A model generated the notes under the pieces. It ran no database searches, had not been told where the DNA came from, and worked only from the letters and a program-made list of their open reading frames with translations. Both the position numbers and the translations under genes were made by a program. This document shows positions 18,314-28,066 of a stretch of DNA of 45,802 bases, in pieces (within the stretch, counting starts at the first letter, position 1; each line of letters starts with the position of its first letter). Source of the stretch: Nitritalea halalkaliphila LW7 (GTDB lineage: Bacteria > Bacteroidota > Bacteroidia > Cytophagales > Cyclobacteriaceae); the NCBI RefSeq assembly GCF_000265075.1, contig NZ_AJYA01000008.1:1-45802 (forward strand). The letters are read 5' to 3'.

Positions 18314-18732
18314 TGTTTACAGGAGAGACTACTTTGCGCGTGCGCTATGCCGAAACCGACCAGATGGGCTATGTATATTATGGAAATTACGCTATGTACT
18401 TTGAGGTCGGACGCGTGGAAGCCCTGCGCCAAATCGGTTTTTCCTATAAGGAAATGGAAGCTGCCGGGATCATGATGCCCGTGCTCGAACAGCATACCCG
18501 CTACCGCAAGCCCGGCCGCTACGATGCGCTGCTGACCATAAAAGTACGCATCCCCGAGATGCCGGGCGTGAAAATCCGCTTCGAATACGAGGTCTTCGAC
18601 GAGGAAGGACAGTGCATTACTGAAGGGTACACCCTGCTCACCTTTACTCGTACAGACACCCATAGACCCTGCCGCCCTCCCCAAGACCTACTGGCACTGC
18701 TACGTCCCTATTTCCCTGATAATGAAGCTTAA
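18313..18732 (+). CDS. Acyl-CoA thioesterase, YbgC/4-hydroxybenzoyl-CoA type
   Basis: The 139-residue hot-dog-fold protein has R-Y-A-E-T-D-Q-M-G-Y-V-Y-Y-G-N-Y-A-M-Y-F-E-V-G-R, with the catalytic Asp of the 4HBT/YbgC group in E-T-D-Q-M-G. It probably hydrolyses acyl-CoA or acyl-ACP thioesters in the cytoplasm; chain length cannot be read from sequence. Start and stop overlap both neighbours (1 base with mltG, 11 bases with yihY), so translation is likely coupled. Confidence 0.88.
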   Translation: MFTGETTLRVRYAETDQMGYVYYGNYAMYFEVGRVEALRQIGFSYKEMEAAGIMMPVLEQHTRYRKPGRYDALLTIKVRIPEMPGVKIRFEYEVFDEEGQCITEGYTLLTFTRTDTHRPCRPPQDLLALLRPYFPDNEA

Positions 18733-19686
18733 AACCTACTACAGGCTTGGGGTCTGGCGGCTGTATCGCTATGGTAAAAAACTGCGCCACCTGCACTTCG
18801 GCAACCCAGACCAAAACCTCTACGATGTCTCCAAAATCTTTATTGCACAGCTGCGGAAGGATGAGCTGCTCGAAAAAGCTGAGGCCATGGCCTTTAGCTT
18901 CACGATCGCTATGTTTCCGCTGCTGCTGTTTCTGCTGAATATCATTCCCTACATCGACTTTTTCTCCGATGAACTGAACACAGAAAATATTCTGCTCTTC
19001 ATCGAAGGCTTCATTCCAGAGGCGATCTATAAGGAGGCGGAAGGCACCATAGAAGATATCGTCTCGAAACCCCGACAGTCCCTCCTCTCACTGGGCTTTT
19101 TTCTGGCGCTCTTCCTGTCCACGAATGGCGTCATGTCCATGGTTAACGCCTTTAATGCCGTCTACAAAACACGCGAAAACCGCTCCTACCTAAAGACCCG
19201 ATTTATCGCTGTAAGCATCATCGTCGCCCTGGTTTTCACCATCGCCGGCGCTTCCCTGATCATGCTCCTGGGCAGCAAAGCCCTCTACGAAATCTCTAAA
19301 CTGGACTTCGTTAGCACGGGCGTCTACGTCTTTTTGCTCGGGGTGCTGCGCTTTCTGGTGCTCCTTATCGTCTTTACCACCTCGGTCGCCTTTATTTTTC
19401 GGGTGGCACCCGCCGTACATGACAAGTGGAAATTCTTCTCCCCCGGAAGCCTCACCGCAGGACTCCTCATCACCATCGCCTTCTACTTTTTCAGCTATTA
19501 TCTGAATAATTTCGCGGCCTATAACAAGCTCTATGGCTCCATCGGTGCATGGTGGCCGTCATGCTGTGGCTCTTCATTACCAGCCTTATCCTCCTAATCG
19601 CTTTTGAAGTAAATGTAAGCTTGGATAAGGCGAAGAAAAAAGGGCAGGTGCGCCGGGCTAGGGCCCAAACAAAACCGAAAACATAA
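18722..19686 (+). CDS. YihY/BrkB family membrane protein, frameshifted
   Basis: A polytopic inner-membrane protein with the YihY_virulence_factor BrkB pattern: K-A-E-A-M-A-F-S-F-T-I-A-M-F-P-L-L-L-F near the N-terminus and about six membrane segments. The conserved R-V-A-P-A-V-H-D-K-W-K-F-F-S-P-G-S-L-T-A-G and Y-L-N-N-F-A-A-Y-N-K-L-Y-G-S-I-G-A blocks follow. One A is missing near 19549 in GGTGCATGG: restoring it gives G-S-I-G-A-M-V-A-V-M-L-W-L-F and a basic tail to TAA 19684-19686, about 321 residues. Its function is not established despite the old RNase BN label. It is the third gene of the mltG operon. Confidence 0.88.
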
Positions 19687-19716
19687 ACCCCGATCCAGCC
19701 GTACCGAATCGGGGTT
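19686..19716 (+). terminator. Hairpin after yihY
   Basis: AACCCCGAT (19686-19694) pairs perfectly with ATCGGGGTT (19708-19716), starting at the yihY stop codon. No long T run follows, so termination may rely on the second hairpin at 19858. Confidence 0.45.
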
Positions 19717-19857
19717 GCTCATCGCCAGCAGTAAGCAGGGAAAGCCCGTAAGGGACTCCCTTTGGCTCCTGCAAGCCCTGTAAAATAGGTCCACATGATC
19801 CTGAACCCCTATGTTACTCCATGGAAATGCGCCTAATCTTCCACCGCGCCTTTAGAT

Positions 19858-19890
19858 AGCCCCAAAGCACCTTGGGGCTTAGCCTTTTTT
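19858..19890 (+). terminator. Hairpin with T run between convergent yihY and SDR genes
   Basis: AGCCCCAA (19858-19865) pairs with TTGGGGCT (19872-19879), followed on the plus strand by TAGCC and a run of seven T within the SDR 3' end. It could end plus-strand transcripts; on the minus strand it lies directly after the SDR stop. Between 19717 and 19857 I see no gene. Confidence 0.5.
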
Positions 19891-20750
19891 TCCGCGCTGC
19901 GCTTCCATCATGTCCCACATCTCCGTCGGAATCAAGTCGAGATTATTAAACTCGCCCGCTCCCTTCAGCCACTCCCCTCCATCGATAGTAATCACCTCAC
20001 CATTCACATAGGCAGAGAAATCGGAAACCAAATAGGCCGCTAAATTGGCTAACTCCTGATGCTCACCCACTCGTCCCACAGGCACCTTCTTCGCAGGATC
20101 AAATTTCTTTACCAAATCCCCCGGAAGCAAACGGCTCCAAGCTCCCTCGGTAGGGAAAGGCCCCGGCGCGATGGCATTCGAACGGATACCGTACTTGGCC
20201 CACTCCACCGCCAGCGAACGCGTCATGGCCAGCACCCCCGCCTTAGCGGCAGCACTCGGCACCACATATCCGGACCCCGTCCAGGCATACGTGGTTACGA
20301 TATTTAAAAAAGTGCCCGGCGCTTTTTCTGAATCCAGTCTTTGCCCACCGTCAGCGTCACCTGAGAAGTCCCCTTCAGCACGATATCCAAGACCGTATTA
20401 AAAGCATTCGTCGACAGCCGCTCCGTCGGGCTGATAAAATTTCCTGCAGCATTATTCAGCACCACGTCGATGTCGCCCACAGCTGCCACCGCTTCCGCAT
20501 ACATGCGCTCCACGGCTTCCGCATCCCGCACATCGCAGGCCAGTGCTACGACCTTTCCGCCCGTCTCCTGCTCCATCTCAGTAGCCGCCTGCTGCAGCAC
20601 GTCTAACTTGCGACTCGTAATGATAAGCGTGGCACCCAGGTGCAAAAAATAGGTGCTCATCGAGCGCCCCAAACCCGTACCACCACCGGTAACCAAAATA
20701 TTTTTGCCCTTTAAAGCGTCCGCTTTCAGCATTCCTTCATTGAATTTCAT
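19879..20750 (-). CDS. SDR oxidoreductase, 2,4-dienoyl-CoA reductase-like, frameshifted
   Basis: A Rossmann-fold short-chain dehydrogenase: the NAD(P) motif is T-G-G-G-T-G-L-G-R-S, with C-D-V-R-D and N-N-A-A-G-N-F following. The active-site region is S-A-A-A-K-A-G-V-L-A-M-T-R-S-L-A-V-E-W, where the Lys is kept but the usual Tyr-x3-Lys spacing is not, as in DECR-type reductases. I-A-P-G-P-F-P-T-E-G also matches that group, which removes double bonds during unsaturated fatty acid beta-oxidation. One base is missing near 20318 (K-K-A-P-G-T-F-L-N is read as K-K-R-R-A-L-F-stop). About 291 residues from ATG 20750. No other beta-oxidation genes are in view. Confidence 0.85.
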
Positions 20751-20818
20751 CTATTTTTACGTTTAAGTTAGAACATGTACCTTCCAGCTGTAAAAGCTAC
20801 GGATAATTTTAATATAAA

Positions 20819-21673
20819 ATGCGTAAATCTTCCTCCATACACGCGATGCTGCCTCCCTTTTTAGGAAACGCATGGATAGCTTTAGGGTTTTCTCTCTTTT
20901 TCCTTTCTTGCGACCTAGAAACACCCCGCGCCTTAGAAACGAACCTGCTCATAGAGGCAGAAGAGCTCGTGCGCATCGAGCGAACACTCGTGGAAAGCAC
21001 CTTTTTAGGCGTTTTGCCCTGGGAAACGTACTCAGAAACCAGCTGGCCACCCCTACCCGGCTGCCCGAGCATTCAGATGCTGGGCGATACCCTCGCCCTC
21101 ACCTTTATCAGTCCCCGCGAAGAAGGCCCAGAAGGCTGTGAACGGCTCCTAAACCGTGGCGGAAATCTGCGCATCGTGCGTGGAGAGCGAGAAGGCCGCC
21201 CGCTCACCCGCATCGAATACGACAACTACCTCGTTCGCGCGGTACAGGTAAATGGCGTACGTGAATTTATCCTGCAGGAGAATGGTATCTTCGAAGAAAA
21301 CAGCCCCGCTCCTATCCGCCTCACCTACCCGAGTGGCAGCAGTGCCCGCATCAGCATTCAAGCGCAGCATGAATTGGCTGAAGATGAAACGGGGGCACCC
21401 CTTTTACGCAGTACGGTGACCCGTTCAGGTCAAAACCAAACAGGAAGAAGCTTGCTCATGAGCAGCACGCGCCCTACAGAGCGCCTGCGCAGCTGCTGGG
21501 AACAGGACCGGATCAGCATGCGCGTCGGCGAAACCAGTGCCCGCATCGGTCGGGCAGCTGGCATGGAAGTTCGCCACACCGTCACCTTTGGACAGGAACT
21601 GGCCTGCACCAGCTTCGCAGACGTCACCCTGGAAGATGGTCGCCTCGTACGCATTAACTTCACCGAAGACTAA
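20819..21673 (+). CDS. Hypothetical lipoprotein
   Basis: The 284-residue product has a long N-region, a hydrophobic stretch and lipobox F-F-L-S-C (about Cys32). The mature part has several Cys residues (G-C-P-S, E-G-C-E-R, R-S-C-W-E, L-A-C-T-S), which could form disulfides in the periplasm or at the surface, and looks beta-rich. I recognise no family. ATG 20819 has no strong ribosome-binding site, common in this phylum. It is transcribed divergently from the SDR gene and ends at a bidirectional terminator facing ahcY. Confidence 0.6.
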   Translation: MRKSSSIHAMLPPFLGNAWIALGFSLFFLSCDLETPRALETNLLIEAEELVRIERTLVESTFLGVLPWETYSETSWPPLPGCPSIQMLGDTLALTFISPREEGPEGCERLLNRGGNLRIVRGEREGRPLTRIEYDNYLVRAVQVNGVREFILQENGIFEENSPAPIRLTYPSGSSARISIQAQHELAEDETGAPLLRSTVTRSGQNQTGRSLLMSSTRPTERLRSCWEQDRISMRVGETSARIGRAAGMEVRHTVTFGQELACTSFADVTLEDGRLVRINFTED

Positions 21674-21678
21674 AACCC

Positions 21679-21718
21679 AAAAAAGGCCACCCCGAGCGAT
21701 CAGGGTGGCCTTTTTTTT
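21679..21718. terminator. Bidirectional intrinsic terminator
   Basis: GGCCACCC (21685-21692) pairs with GGGTGGCC (21703-21710), flanked by an A run on the left and eight T on the right. It therefore works for the plus-strand lipoprotein and the minus-strand ahcY. Confidence 0.88.
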
Positions 21719-21746
21719 AAGGTACTTTGCGCGAGGCGCAGCCAAC

Positions 21747-23066
21747 TTAATAGCGGTAATATTCCGGTTTAAATGGTCCTTCCGGTGTCACCCCGATGTA
21801 CTCGGCCTGATCCTGAGAAAGGGTATCCAGCTCCACACCTAATTTTAACAGGTGAAGCGCCGCCACTTTTTCATCTAAATGCTTCGGAAGCACGTACACA
21901 CCTGGCTCGTACTTATCGGTATTCGTCCACAGCTCAAGCTGCGCTAAAGTCTGGTTTGTGAAAGAATTCGACATCACGAAAGAAGGGTGTCCCGTGGCAC
22001 AACCTAAGTTTACCAGGCGGCCTTCGGCTAAAACGATGATGTCTTTGCCCTCCACATTGTAGAGATCCACTTGGGGCTTGATCACATCCTTCGTATGCCC
22101 ATAGTTTTTATTTAACCAAGCCATGTCGATCTCATTATCAAAATGGCCGATATTACACACGATCGCCTTATCTTTCATCGCCAGGAAGTGCTCCCCACGG
22201 ATGATGTCTTTATTTCCAGTAGCGGTCACCACGATGTCCGCTTCCTTCACCGCATCTGCCATTTTCTTGACAGCGAAACCATCCATAGCTGCCTGAAGCG
22301 CACAGATCGGGTCGATTTCTGTGACGATAACGCGCGCACCAGCGCCTCGAAGTGAGGCCGCAGAACCTTTCCCTACGTCCCCATAGCCAGCGACAACAGC
22401 CACCTTCCCGGCCATCATCACATCGGTCGCACGACGGATCGCATCCACTAAAGATTCCTTACAGCCATACTTGTTGTCGAACTTCGACTTGGTCACAGAA
22501 TCGTTTACGTTAATAGCAGGCATCGGAAGGGTTCCCTTCTTCATGCGCTCATACAGCCGATGGACCCCAGTCGTCGTCTCCTCGGAAAGGCCCTTTACGC
22601 CAGCGACAAGCTCCGGATACTGATCCAGCACCATATTTGTCAGGTCACCGCCATCATCCAAAATCATGTTTAGGGGCGCACGCTCTTCTCCGAAGAAAAG
22701 CGTCTGCTCGATGCACCAGTCGAACTCTTCCGCTGTCATCCCTTTCCAGGCATAAACAGAAATTCCTGCCTCCGCGATAGCGGCCGCAGCGTGATCTTGG
22801 GTAGAGAAAATATTACAAGAAGACCAGGTTACTTCCGCACCTAGGGCCACTAAAGTTTCGATTAAGACAGCCGTCTGAACTGTCATGTGCAGACAGCCAG
22901 CGATGCGCGCACCCTTTAAAGGCTGTGAAGCACCATATTCCTCGCGTAGGGCCATTAATCCCGGCATCTCTGCCTCCGCTAATCTAATTTCTTTTCTTCC
23001 CCAGGCAGCAAGGGAAATATCTTTCACCTTGTAAGGGATAAATTTGGCCGCTTTCGTTTCAGACAT
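21747..23066 (-). CDS. ahcY: Adenosylhomocysteinase (SAH hydrolase)
   Basis: AhcY splits S-adenosylhomocysteine into adenosine and homocysteine, clearing a methylation by-product. The 439-residue protein has the N-terminal catalytic domain ([30 protein letters not shown]), the NAD motif [10 protein letters not shown] and the C-terminal K-P-E-Y-Y-R-Y. It is intact, as expected for a strongly conserved enzyme. The upstream 59 bases contain TATCTTTA on the minus strand as a likely -7 element, and no room for a riboswitch. The homocysteine it makes can feed the cystathionine beta-synthase at 41449. Confidence 0.97.
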   Translation of the reverse strand: MSETKAAKFIPYKVKDISLAAWGRKEIRLAEAEMPGLMALREEYGASQPLKGARIAGCLHMTVQTAVLIETLVALGAEVTWSSCNIFSTQDHAAAAIAEAGISVYAWKGMTAEEFDWCIEQTLFFGEERAPLNMILDDGGDLTNMVLDQYPELVAGVKGLSEETTTGVHRLYERMKKGTLPMPAINVNDSVTKSKFDNKYGCKESLVDAIRRATDVMMAGKVAVVAGYGDVGKGSAASLRGAGARVIVTEIDPICALQAAMDGFAVKKMADAVKEADIVVTATGNKDIIRGEHFLAMKDKAIVCNIGHFDNEIDMAWLNKNYGHTKDVIKPQVDLYNVEGKDIIVLAEGRLVNLGCATGHPSFVMSNSFTNQTLAQLELWTNTDKYEPGVYVLPKHLDEKVAALHLLKLGVELDTLSQDQAEYIGVTPEGPFKPEYYRY

Positions 23067-23125
23067 AAATAAAGTATTCTGTTTTAAGTAATTAATAACA
23101 CGTAAAGATAAATAAAATTTGGCCT

Positions 23126-23895
23126 TTAGGTGTAAAGGTCCAGAAATTTAACTTCTTTAAAGGCATATTGGTTTCTTTCTCCCGACCTTTTTTCCAGGAC
23201 CAGGTGCCCGCTGGGCAAAACATCCACCATCCGCGCCTCGAAGACCTCCTCCGTCTCATAGCGCCTCCAAGTCTCCATCCCGTAAAGTGCTAATTTATAA
23301 TGCTCCTGAATGTCTGCGAAAACTTGTTTCTTTAACTTTAAATAATGCTGCTCGATACGCTTCACCAGCTGCTCCAGCAGCAGCGCACTATCTGTCCCCT
23401 GCCCCGTGAGAAGCGCTAAAGAAGTAGCCGTCTTGCTTTCGAATTTTCTTTGGTTTAAATTTAGGCCGATTCCGATGACACTGTAGCTTAACTTTTGGCC
23501 CACGAGGATGTTCTCTATAAGGATACCGCCGAGTTTCCCATTTTCAGGTGGATGATGTCGTTTGGCCACTTTATACGTATCTCCGGATCGAAAGCGTTTA
23601 ACACTGTCATGACAGCAAAGGACACCGCCATGTTCAGCTTAAACTGTTCATGGGGAGGTAAAAAATGCGGCTCTACTACGAGCGAAAACGTAAGGTTGAG
23701 CCCCGGCTGACCCTCCCAAGTGTTGCCACGCTGCCCTCTCCCTTTGCTTTGATAATCGGTCACCACGAGCAGCCCCTCGCGCGCCTCCTGCGCACGAATC
23801 TTCTCTAAAGCGATATCATTAGTGGAGTGACACTCTGTCAGGTAAAGAAGTTCTTTACCTAAAAAAAGTGTATTGGCAAGGATTTTATACTGCAT
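23126..23895 (-). CDS. birA: Biotin-[acetyl-CoA-carboxylase] ligase, frameshifted
   Basis: BirA attaches biotin to the carrier domain of biotin enzymes. Motifs seen are [20 protein letters not shown] (the biotinyl-AMP loop), K-W-P-N-D-I and, after the break, [10 protein letters not shown] and G-I-G-L-N-L-N. One base is missing near 23550 (K-W-P-N-D ... E-N-G-K-L-G-G). There is no N-terminal DNA-binding domain, so it is a short non-regulatory type of about 257 residues. ATG 23895 is chosen because the -7 element at 23934-23941 would lie inside a gene starting at 23934. Confidence 0.9.
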
Positions 23896-23933
23896 AAAAG
23901 AAGTTATAGTGATAGGCTTCGGGAATTCGCACA

Positions 23934-23941
23934 CAAAGATA
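23934..23941 (-). promoter_or_regulatory. Bacteroidota -7 promoter element for birA
   Basis: On the minus strand the sequence is TATCTTTG, a perfect TAnnTTTG match, 39 bases ahead of ATG 23895. It decides the birA start over the longer frame beginning at 23934. Confidence 0.55.
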
Positions 23942-23977
23942 ACAGATTCTTCCCGAATGCCGGTTGAAACCTAAAAT

Positions 23978-24334
23978 ATGACCGCAGAAGAACTGAGTAA
24001 CATAATCGTACAAGGCATGGAGGATAAAAAAGCCTCCGACATTATCGTCATGGACTTAAGAGAGATCACACACACCGTGACTGATTTTTTTGTCCTTTGT
24101 TCTGGAAACTCTGACACACAGGTGGAGGCCATCGCCGATGCCGTGGAAGAGGCCGTCTGGAAAGCAAATCAAGAACACCCCTGGAAAAGTGAAGGGAAAA
24201 CACACAAGCAGTGGGTGCTCATCGATTATGTAAATGTCGTGGCACATGTTTTCTTAAAAGAACGTAGAAGTTTTTACGGTTTAGAAGACCTCTGGGGCGA
24301 TGCCAAAATAATACGAGTTGCCGAAAGCCGGTGA
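23978..24334 (+). CDS. rsfS: Ribosome silencing factor RsfS
   Basis: RsfS binds uL14 on the 50S subunit and blocks subunit joining when nutrients are scarce. The 118-residue size and motifs D-I-V-x-D-L-R-E, T-D-F-F-V-L-C-S-G-N-S-D-T-Q-V-x-A-I-A-D and the C-terminal W-V-L-I-D-Y-x-N-V-V-A-H-V-F-L-K-E-x-R-x-F-Y-x-L-E-D-L-W-G-D-A are diagnostic. It is divergent from birA and 55 bases ahead of ftsH, the common rsfS-ftsH order in this phylum. Confidence 0.95.
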   Translation: MTAEELSNIIVQGMEDKKASDIIVMDLREITHTVTDFFVLCSGNSDTQVEAIADAVEEAVWKANQEHPWKSEGKTHKQWVLIDYVNVVAHVFLKERRSFYGLEDLWGDAKIIRVAESR

Positions 24335-24389
24335 ACTTTCACCTAGCTGAAACGTTAAAGAAAAAGTTTATAGCATTAATGAATGAGCG

Positions 24390-26444
24390 ATGAGCGATAA
24401 AAGTAAAAAGAAATTTGCACCAAAACCTCCCCAAAAACCAAACTTTCAGTTATACCTGATTATAGCGGCAGTTTTGGTACTCGTGGGCGTGACTTGGTTC
24501 AATAGCTCAAACCGCGTAGTGGATATCACCCTGCGCAAGTTTGAAGACATGTACCGTGCAGGTGATGTGTCGAAAGTGGTCGTTATTTACAACCAAAACG
24601 TGGTGGAAGTGACCCTATCAGGTGAAGCCCTCGAGAAAAATCGCTATCGTGATGAGCTGGAACGAAATTCTCTGGTATTTAATCCAGCAGGGCCACACTA
24701 CAGCTTTAAGGTAGCCTCCGTAGATAAGTTCATCGAAAACTTCGAGAAAATGGAGGACGAGGCGCCTGAGGACAGAAGAATCGGCCATACGGCCAAAACC
24801 CAAGAGTCATGGGGCAACTATTTCGGAAGTTTCGGCTTCCTTATTCTGCTTTTCTTCTTATTCTGGTTTATGATGCGCCGCATGGCGGGTCCTAGTGGGC
24901 CAGGTGGGCAGATTTTTAACGTCGGAAAATCGAAGGCGCAGCTATTCGACGCCGAAAATAAAGTTAAAATTACCTTTGATAACGTGGCTGGCCTCGATGA
25001 AGCGAAAGAGGAAGTCCAAGAAATCGTGGAGTTCCTGAAGAACCCTTCGAAGTTCACCAAACTGGGCGGTAAAATCCCGAAAGGTGCACTCTTAGTAGGC
25101 CCTCCAGGGACAGGTAAAACCTTGCTGGCTAAAGCTGTAGCGGGAGAAGCTGGAGTACCTTTCTTCACCCTTTCAGGCTCAGACTTCGTGGAGATGTTTG
25201 TTGGAGTGGGTGCGGCACGTGTACGTGACCTCTTTAAGCAAGCCAAAGAAAAAGCTCCATGTATCATCTTCATCGATGAGATCGATGCCATCGGCCGCTC
25301 GCGCGGCAAAGGCCAAATGCCTGGTGGATCTAATGACGAGCGGGAAAACACCCTGAACTCCTTACTCGTGGAAATGGACGGGTTCGGTACCGACTCCGGG
25401 GTGATCGTCTTAGCGGCTACCAACAGGCCTGATGTCTTAGATAGTGCACTCCTACGCGCCGGACGTTTTGACCGACAAATATCCGTAGACAAGCCAGACA
25501 TCATCGGAAGAGAGGCTATTTTCCGCGTGCACCTGAAGCCGATTAAAACGGCCGATGATGTGGAAGCGAAAAAATTAGCCGCCCAAACACCCGGTTTTGC
25601 TGGTGCTGAGATCGCCAATATTTGTAACGAAGCAGCTCTTATCGCTGCCCGCAGAAATAAAGCCGCAGTAGATGCACAGGATTTCCAAGATGCCATCGAC
25701 CGTGTCATCGGAGGTCTGGAGAAGAAAAATAAGATCATCTCTCCCGATGAAAAGCGCATCGTGGCCTATCACGAAGCTGGACATGCAGTGGCAGGATGGT
25801 TCCTAGAGCATGCAGACCCCTTAGTGAAAGTGAGCATCGTTCCGCGTGGTGTGGCCGCTTTGGGCTATGCCCAATACCTCCCGAGAGAGCAGTTTCTCTA
25901 CCAAACGGAACAACTTATGGATGAGATGTGCATGACCTTAGGTGGACGTGCAGCGGAGGAGTTAATCTTCGGAAAGATTTCCACAGGAGCGCTTTCAGAT
26001 CTCGAGCGTGTGACCAAGATGGCCTACTCCATCGTGAGTGTTTACGGGATGAATGATAAGATCGGAAATGTCTCCTTCTACGATAGCAAGGGTTCCGAAT
26101 ACCGCATGCAGAAGCCGTATTCCGATAAGACTGCTGAAACGATCGATGAAGAGGTGCGCAAGTTGATTACACTCTGCTATGAGCGAACCAAGGTACTTCT
26201 TCAGGAGCGCATGGAAGAGCTAGAAAAACTGGCGCAGGAGCTTCTGAAAAAGGAAATTCTCTTCCAAACCGACTTGATCGCACTTATCGGCAAGCGTCCA
26301 TTTGACAAGGAAACGACGTATGAAGCCTTCACGAAGAAGGTAGATGAAAACGATCGTAAGCGCGAGGAAAAGCAGCAGACGCCGCAAGCTTCCACAGGAA
26401 ATTCCGATGAAACCAAAGAGGAGGAAGTAGAGGATAAAAAGTAA
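24390..26444 (+). CDS. ftsH: ATP-dependent zinc metalloprotease FtsH
   Basis: FtsH is a membrane-bound hexameric AAA+ protease that degrades unstable or misassembled membrane and cytosolic proteins. Order: a cytosolic N-tail, membrane segment (about residues 22-38), periplasmic domain, second membrane segment (about 147-163), then the AAA+ module with Walker A G-P-P-G-T-G-K-T, Walker B I-I-F-I-D-E-I-D and S-R-H-type second region of homology. The protease domain has the zinc motif H-E-A-G-H and a third ligand Asp in the D-L-E-R-V-T region. The 684-residue protein ends in a highly charged tail (E-E-E-V-E-D-K-K). No frame break was seen. Confidence 0.97.
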   Translation: MSDKSKKKFAPKPPQKPNFQLYLIIAAVLVLVGVTWFNSSNRVVDITLRKFEDMYRAGDVSKVVVIYNQNVVEVTLSGEALEKNRYRDELERNSLVFNPAGPHYSFKVASVDKFIENFEKMEDEAPEDRRIGHTAKTQESWGNYFGSFGFLILLFFLFWFMMRRMAGPSGPGGQIFNVGKSKAQLFDAENKVKITFDNVAGLDEAKEEVQEIVEFLKNPSKFTKLGGKIPKGALLVGPPGTGKTLLAKAVAGEAGVPFFTLSGSDFVEMFVGVGAARVRDLFKQAKEKAPCIIFIDEIDAIGRSRGKGQMPGGSNDERENTLNSLLVEMDGFGTDSGVIVLAATNRPDVLDSALLRAGRFDRQISVDKPDIIGREAIFRVHLKPIKTADDVEAKKLAAQTPGFAGAEIANICNEAALIAARRNKAAVDAQDFQDAIDRVIGGLEKKNKIISPDEKRIVAYHEAGHAVAGWFLEHADPLVKVSIVPRGVAALGYAQYLPREQFLYQTEQLMDEMCMTLGGRAAEELIFGKISTGALSDLERVTKMAYSIVSVYGMNDKIGNVSFYDSKGSEYRMQKPYSDKTAETIDEEVRKLITLCYERTKVLLQERMEELEKLAQELLKKEILFQTDLIALIGKRPFDKETTYEAFTKKVDENDRKREEKQQTPQASTGNSDETKEEEVEDKK

Positions 26445-26470
26445 GTTCTCATCCTCGTGTAAAGGATACG

Positions 26471-26510
26471 ATTGCGCTGGAACCACAGGTCTCAGCGCAA
26501 TTTTCTTTTT
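26471..26510 (+). terminator. Intrinsic terminator after ftsH
   Basis: ATTGCGCTG (26471-26479) pairs with CAGCGCAAT (26493-26501), followed by TTTCTTTTT. It sits 27 bases past the ftsH stop. Confidence 0.85.
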
Positions 26511-26570
26511 AGCCCTACCCTATTCGCTTTTGCTATCTGGCAGAGCCGCCGATTTCGGATGAAAAAAATG

Positions 26571-26578
26571 TATCTTTG
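26571..26578 (+). promoter_or_regulatory. Bacteroidota -7 element immediately upstream of lpxH
   Basis: TATCTTTG is a perfect TAnnTTTG match ending 5 bases before ATG 26584. Transcription would start at or within a few bases of the start codon, predicting a leaderless or nearly leaderless mRNA. Confidence 0.55.
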
Positions 26579-26583
26579 CGGCC

Positions 26584-27368
26584 ATGAAACTGACAATACC
26601 TGAGGGCAAGCGGGTTTATTTCGCTTCAGACTTTCACTTGGGGGCGCCCGATTTTTCGCAGAGCAAAGCCCGAGAGGAGAAAATCTGCCGCTGGCTGGAG
26701 CGCATACGCACCGATGCGGCAGCACTCTTTTTGGTGGGTGACATTTTTGATTTTTGGTTCGAGTACAAGCATGTGGTACCGAAAGGATTCATTCCCTTTT
26801 TAGGTAAACTAGCCGACTTACGGCAGGAAGGCCTACCGATTTACCTCTTCACCGGCAACCATGACCTCTGGATGCAGGACTATTTTCCTACCGAGTTGGG
26901 TATTCCCGTTTTTCATCAGCCACAAAGCATTTTACTGAACGACACCAAACTACTTGTCGGGCATGGTGATGGCCTGGGGCCGGGAGATCGTAAGTATAAG
27001 GTACTGAAAAAATTCTTTACTAACCCCGCCTGTCGCTGGCTATTCCGCTGGCTGCACCCCGATGTGGGCATGCAGATCGCGTTAAACTGGTCGTCCAGCA
27101 GCCGGGCTTCGAATGCGCTGAAAAATGAAGATTTTTTCCGAGGTCCGGATGAGTGGCTTTGGGCCTATGCCCAGCAGATCGAGGCTCAGGAACACTTTCC
27201 CTATTATGTATTCGGACACCGACATCTGCCTTTAGATTTGCCCGTAGGCAAAGCAGCCGCTACCTGAATCTCGGCGAATGGATTAGGCAGTACACCTATG
27301 CCGTGTACGAGGCGGGGAAGGTCGAGCTACAGGTTTTCGAGGCTGACACCGCAATTATACGCCAATAA
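26584..27368 (+). CDS. lpxH: UDP-2,3-diacylglucosamine diphosphatase LpxH, frameshifted
   Basis: LpxH removes UMP from UDP-diacylglucosamine to give lipid X in lipid A synthesis at the inner membrane. Metallophosphoesterase motifs are all present: S-D-F-H-L-G, G-D-I-F-D-F-W-F-E-Y, G-N-H-D, G-H-G-D-G and F-G-H-R-H. One base is missing near 27253 after G-K-A: the corrected frame reads S-R-Y-L-N-L-G-E-W and ends at TAA 27366-27368. About 262 residues. A second LpxH-like gene sits at 31633; this one has the closer canonical context (D-F-W-F-E-Y). Confidence 0.88.
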
Positions 27369-27404
27369 AAAAACAGCACACCGAATCCGGCGTGCTGTTT
27401 TTTA
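27367..27404. terminator. Bidirectional intrinsic terminator between lpxH and FKBP gene
   Basis: AAAAAACAGCAC (27369-27380) pairs with GTGCTGTTTTTT (27393-27404); an inner CCG/CGG stem closes around AATC. It serves lpxH on the plus strand and the FKBP gene on the minus strand. Confidence 0.9.
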
Positions 27405-27423
27405 TAGAAAGGGGTGCTCGAAC

Positions 27424-27851
27424 TTAGTCGATAGACACCAGCTCGATGTCGAAAATCAAGTCTTTGCCCGCTAGAGGATGATTCGCATCCAGGACAATCT
27501 GCTCTTCGTCTACGCTTACCACCACTACTGGCATCGGCTGCCCTGGGGTCCCTGAAGGGAAAGCTGCATCCCGATTTCAGGCTTGATGTTTTCAGGCACC
27601 TGATTAATCGGAACGGGCACCATCATATCGTCACGACGCTCACCATACGCTTCAGCCGCAGGAATCGTCACTGTTTTTTCTTCGCCGATGGCCATACCTG
27701 TTACCGCCACATCAAAGCCCTTAATCATATTTCCATCACCAAGGGTGAACGCTAAAGGCTCACGCTCCCGAGAGGTATCGAAGACAGTTCCGTCTTCTAA
27801 TTTCCCTGTATAATGTACTTGGACTTTGTTTCCGCTAATTGCTAAAGACAT
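27424..27851 (-). CDS. SlyD-like FKBP-type peptidyl-prolyl isomerase, frameshifted
   Basis: The enzyme speeds proline isomerisation and often acts as a cytoplasmic chaperone. Visible: V-Q-V-H-Y-T-G-K-L-E-D-G-T-V-F-D-T-S, M-I-K-G-F-D-V-A-V-T-G-M and A-Y-G-E-R, then the insert-in-flap region. One base is missing near 27552 in CAGGGACCCC. The corrected frame continues T-P-G-Q-P-M-P-V-V-V-V and ends with the SlyD-type N-H-P-L-A-G-K-D-L-I-F-D-I-E-L, about 143 residues. There is no His-rich metal tail. ATG 27851 is chosen; longer upstream frame lacks homology, and TATCTTTA (27881-27888, minus) would be its -7 element. Confidence 0.88.
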
Positions 27852-28066
27852 ACGTATTACTATTTTATTTGAATAATCCTTAAAGATAACCATTTTCAGA
27901 GGGCTAAAAAAACCCAAGCCAAAGGAAATGCGTAAAGTGTCCGATTCCGAACGTATTATGTCCGAATTTGTTCGTAACTTGGCTTTTGACCGCCTAAAAA
28001 CGAGCTTCCTAAGCCTTTTTTGGCTTTGGCACTATTTTGTTAGCAGCAGCACCAAACAGACAGCTT

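Noticed and set aside
23067..23125. SAH or SAM riboswitch upstream of ahcY
   Set aside because: Only 59 AT-rich bases separate ahcY from birA, too short and with no conserved hairpins.
24818..25759. Long open frame on the minus strand inside ftsH (313 codons)
   Set aside because: It is antisense to a fully conserved FtsH AAA+ domain, is rich in Ser, Arg and Pro as typical for shadow frames, and shows no family motif.
28027..28045. Possible sigma-54 promoter (TGGCAC then TTGT) upstream of the NtrX-like gene
   Set aside because: The spacing between the two elements does not fit the GG-N10-GC rule, and the -12 GC is missing.
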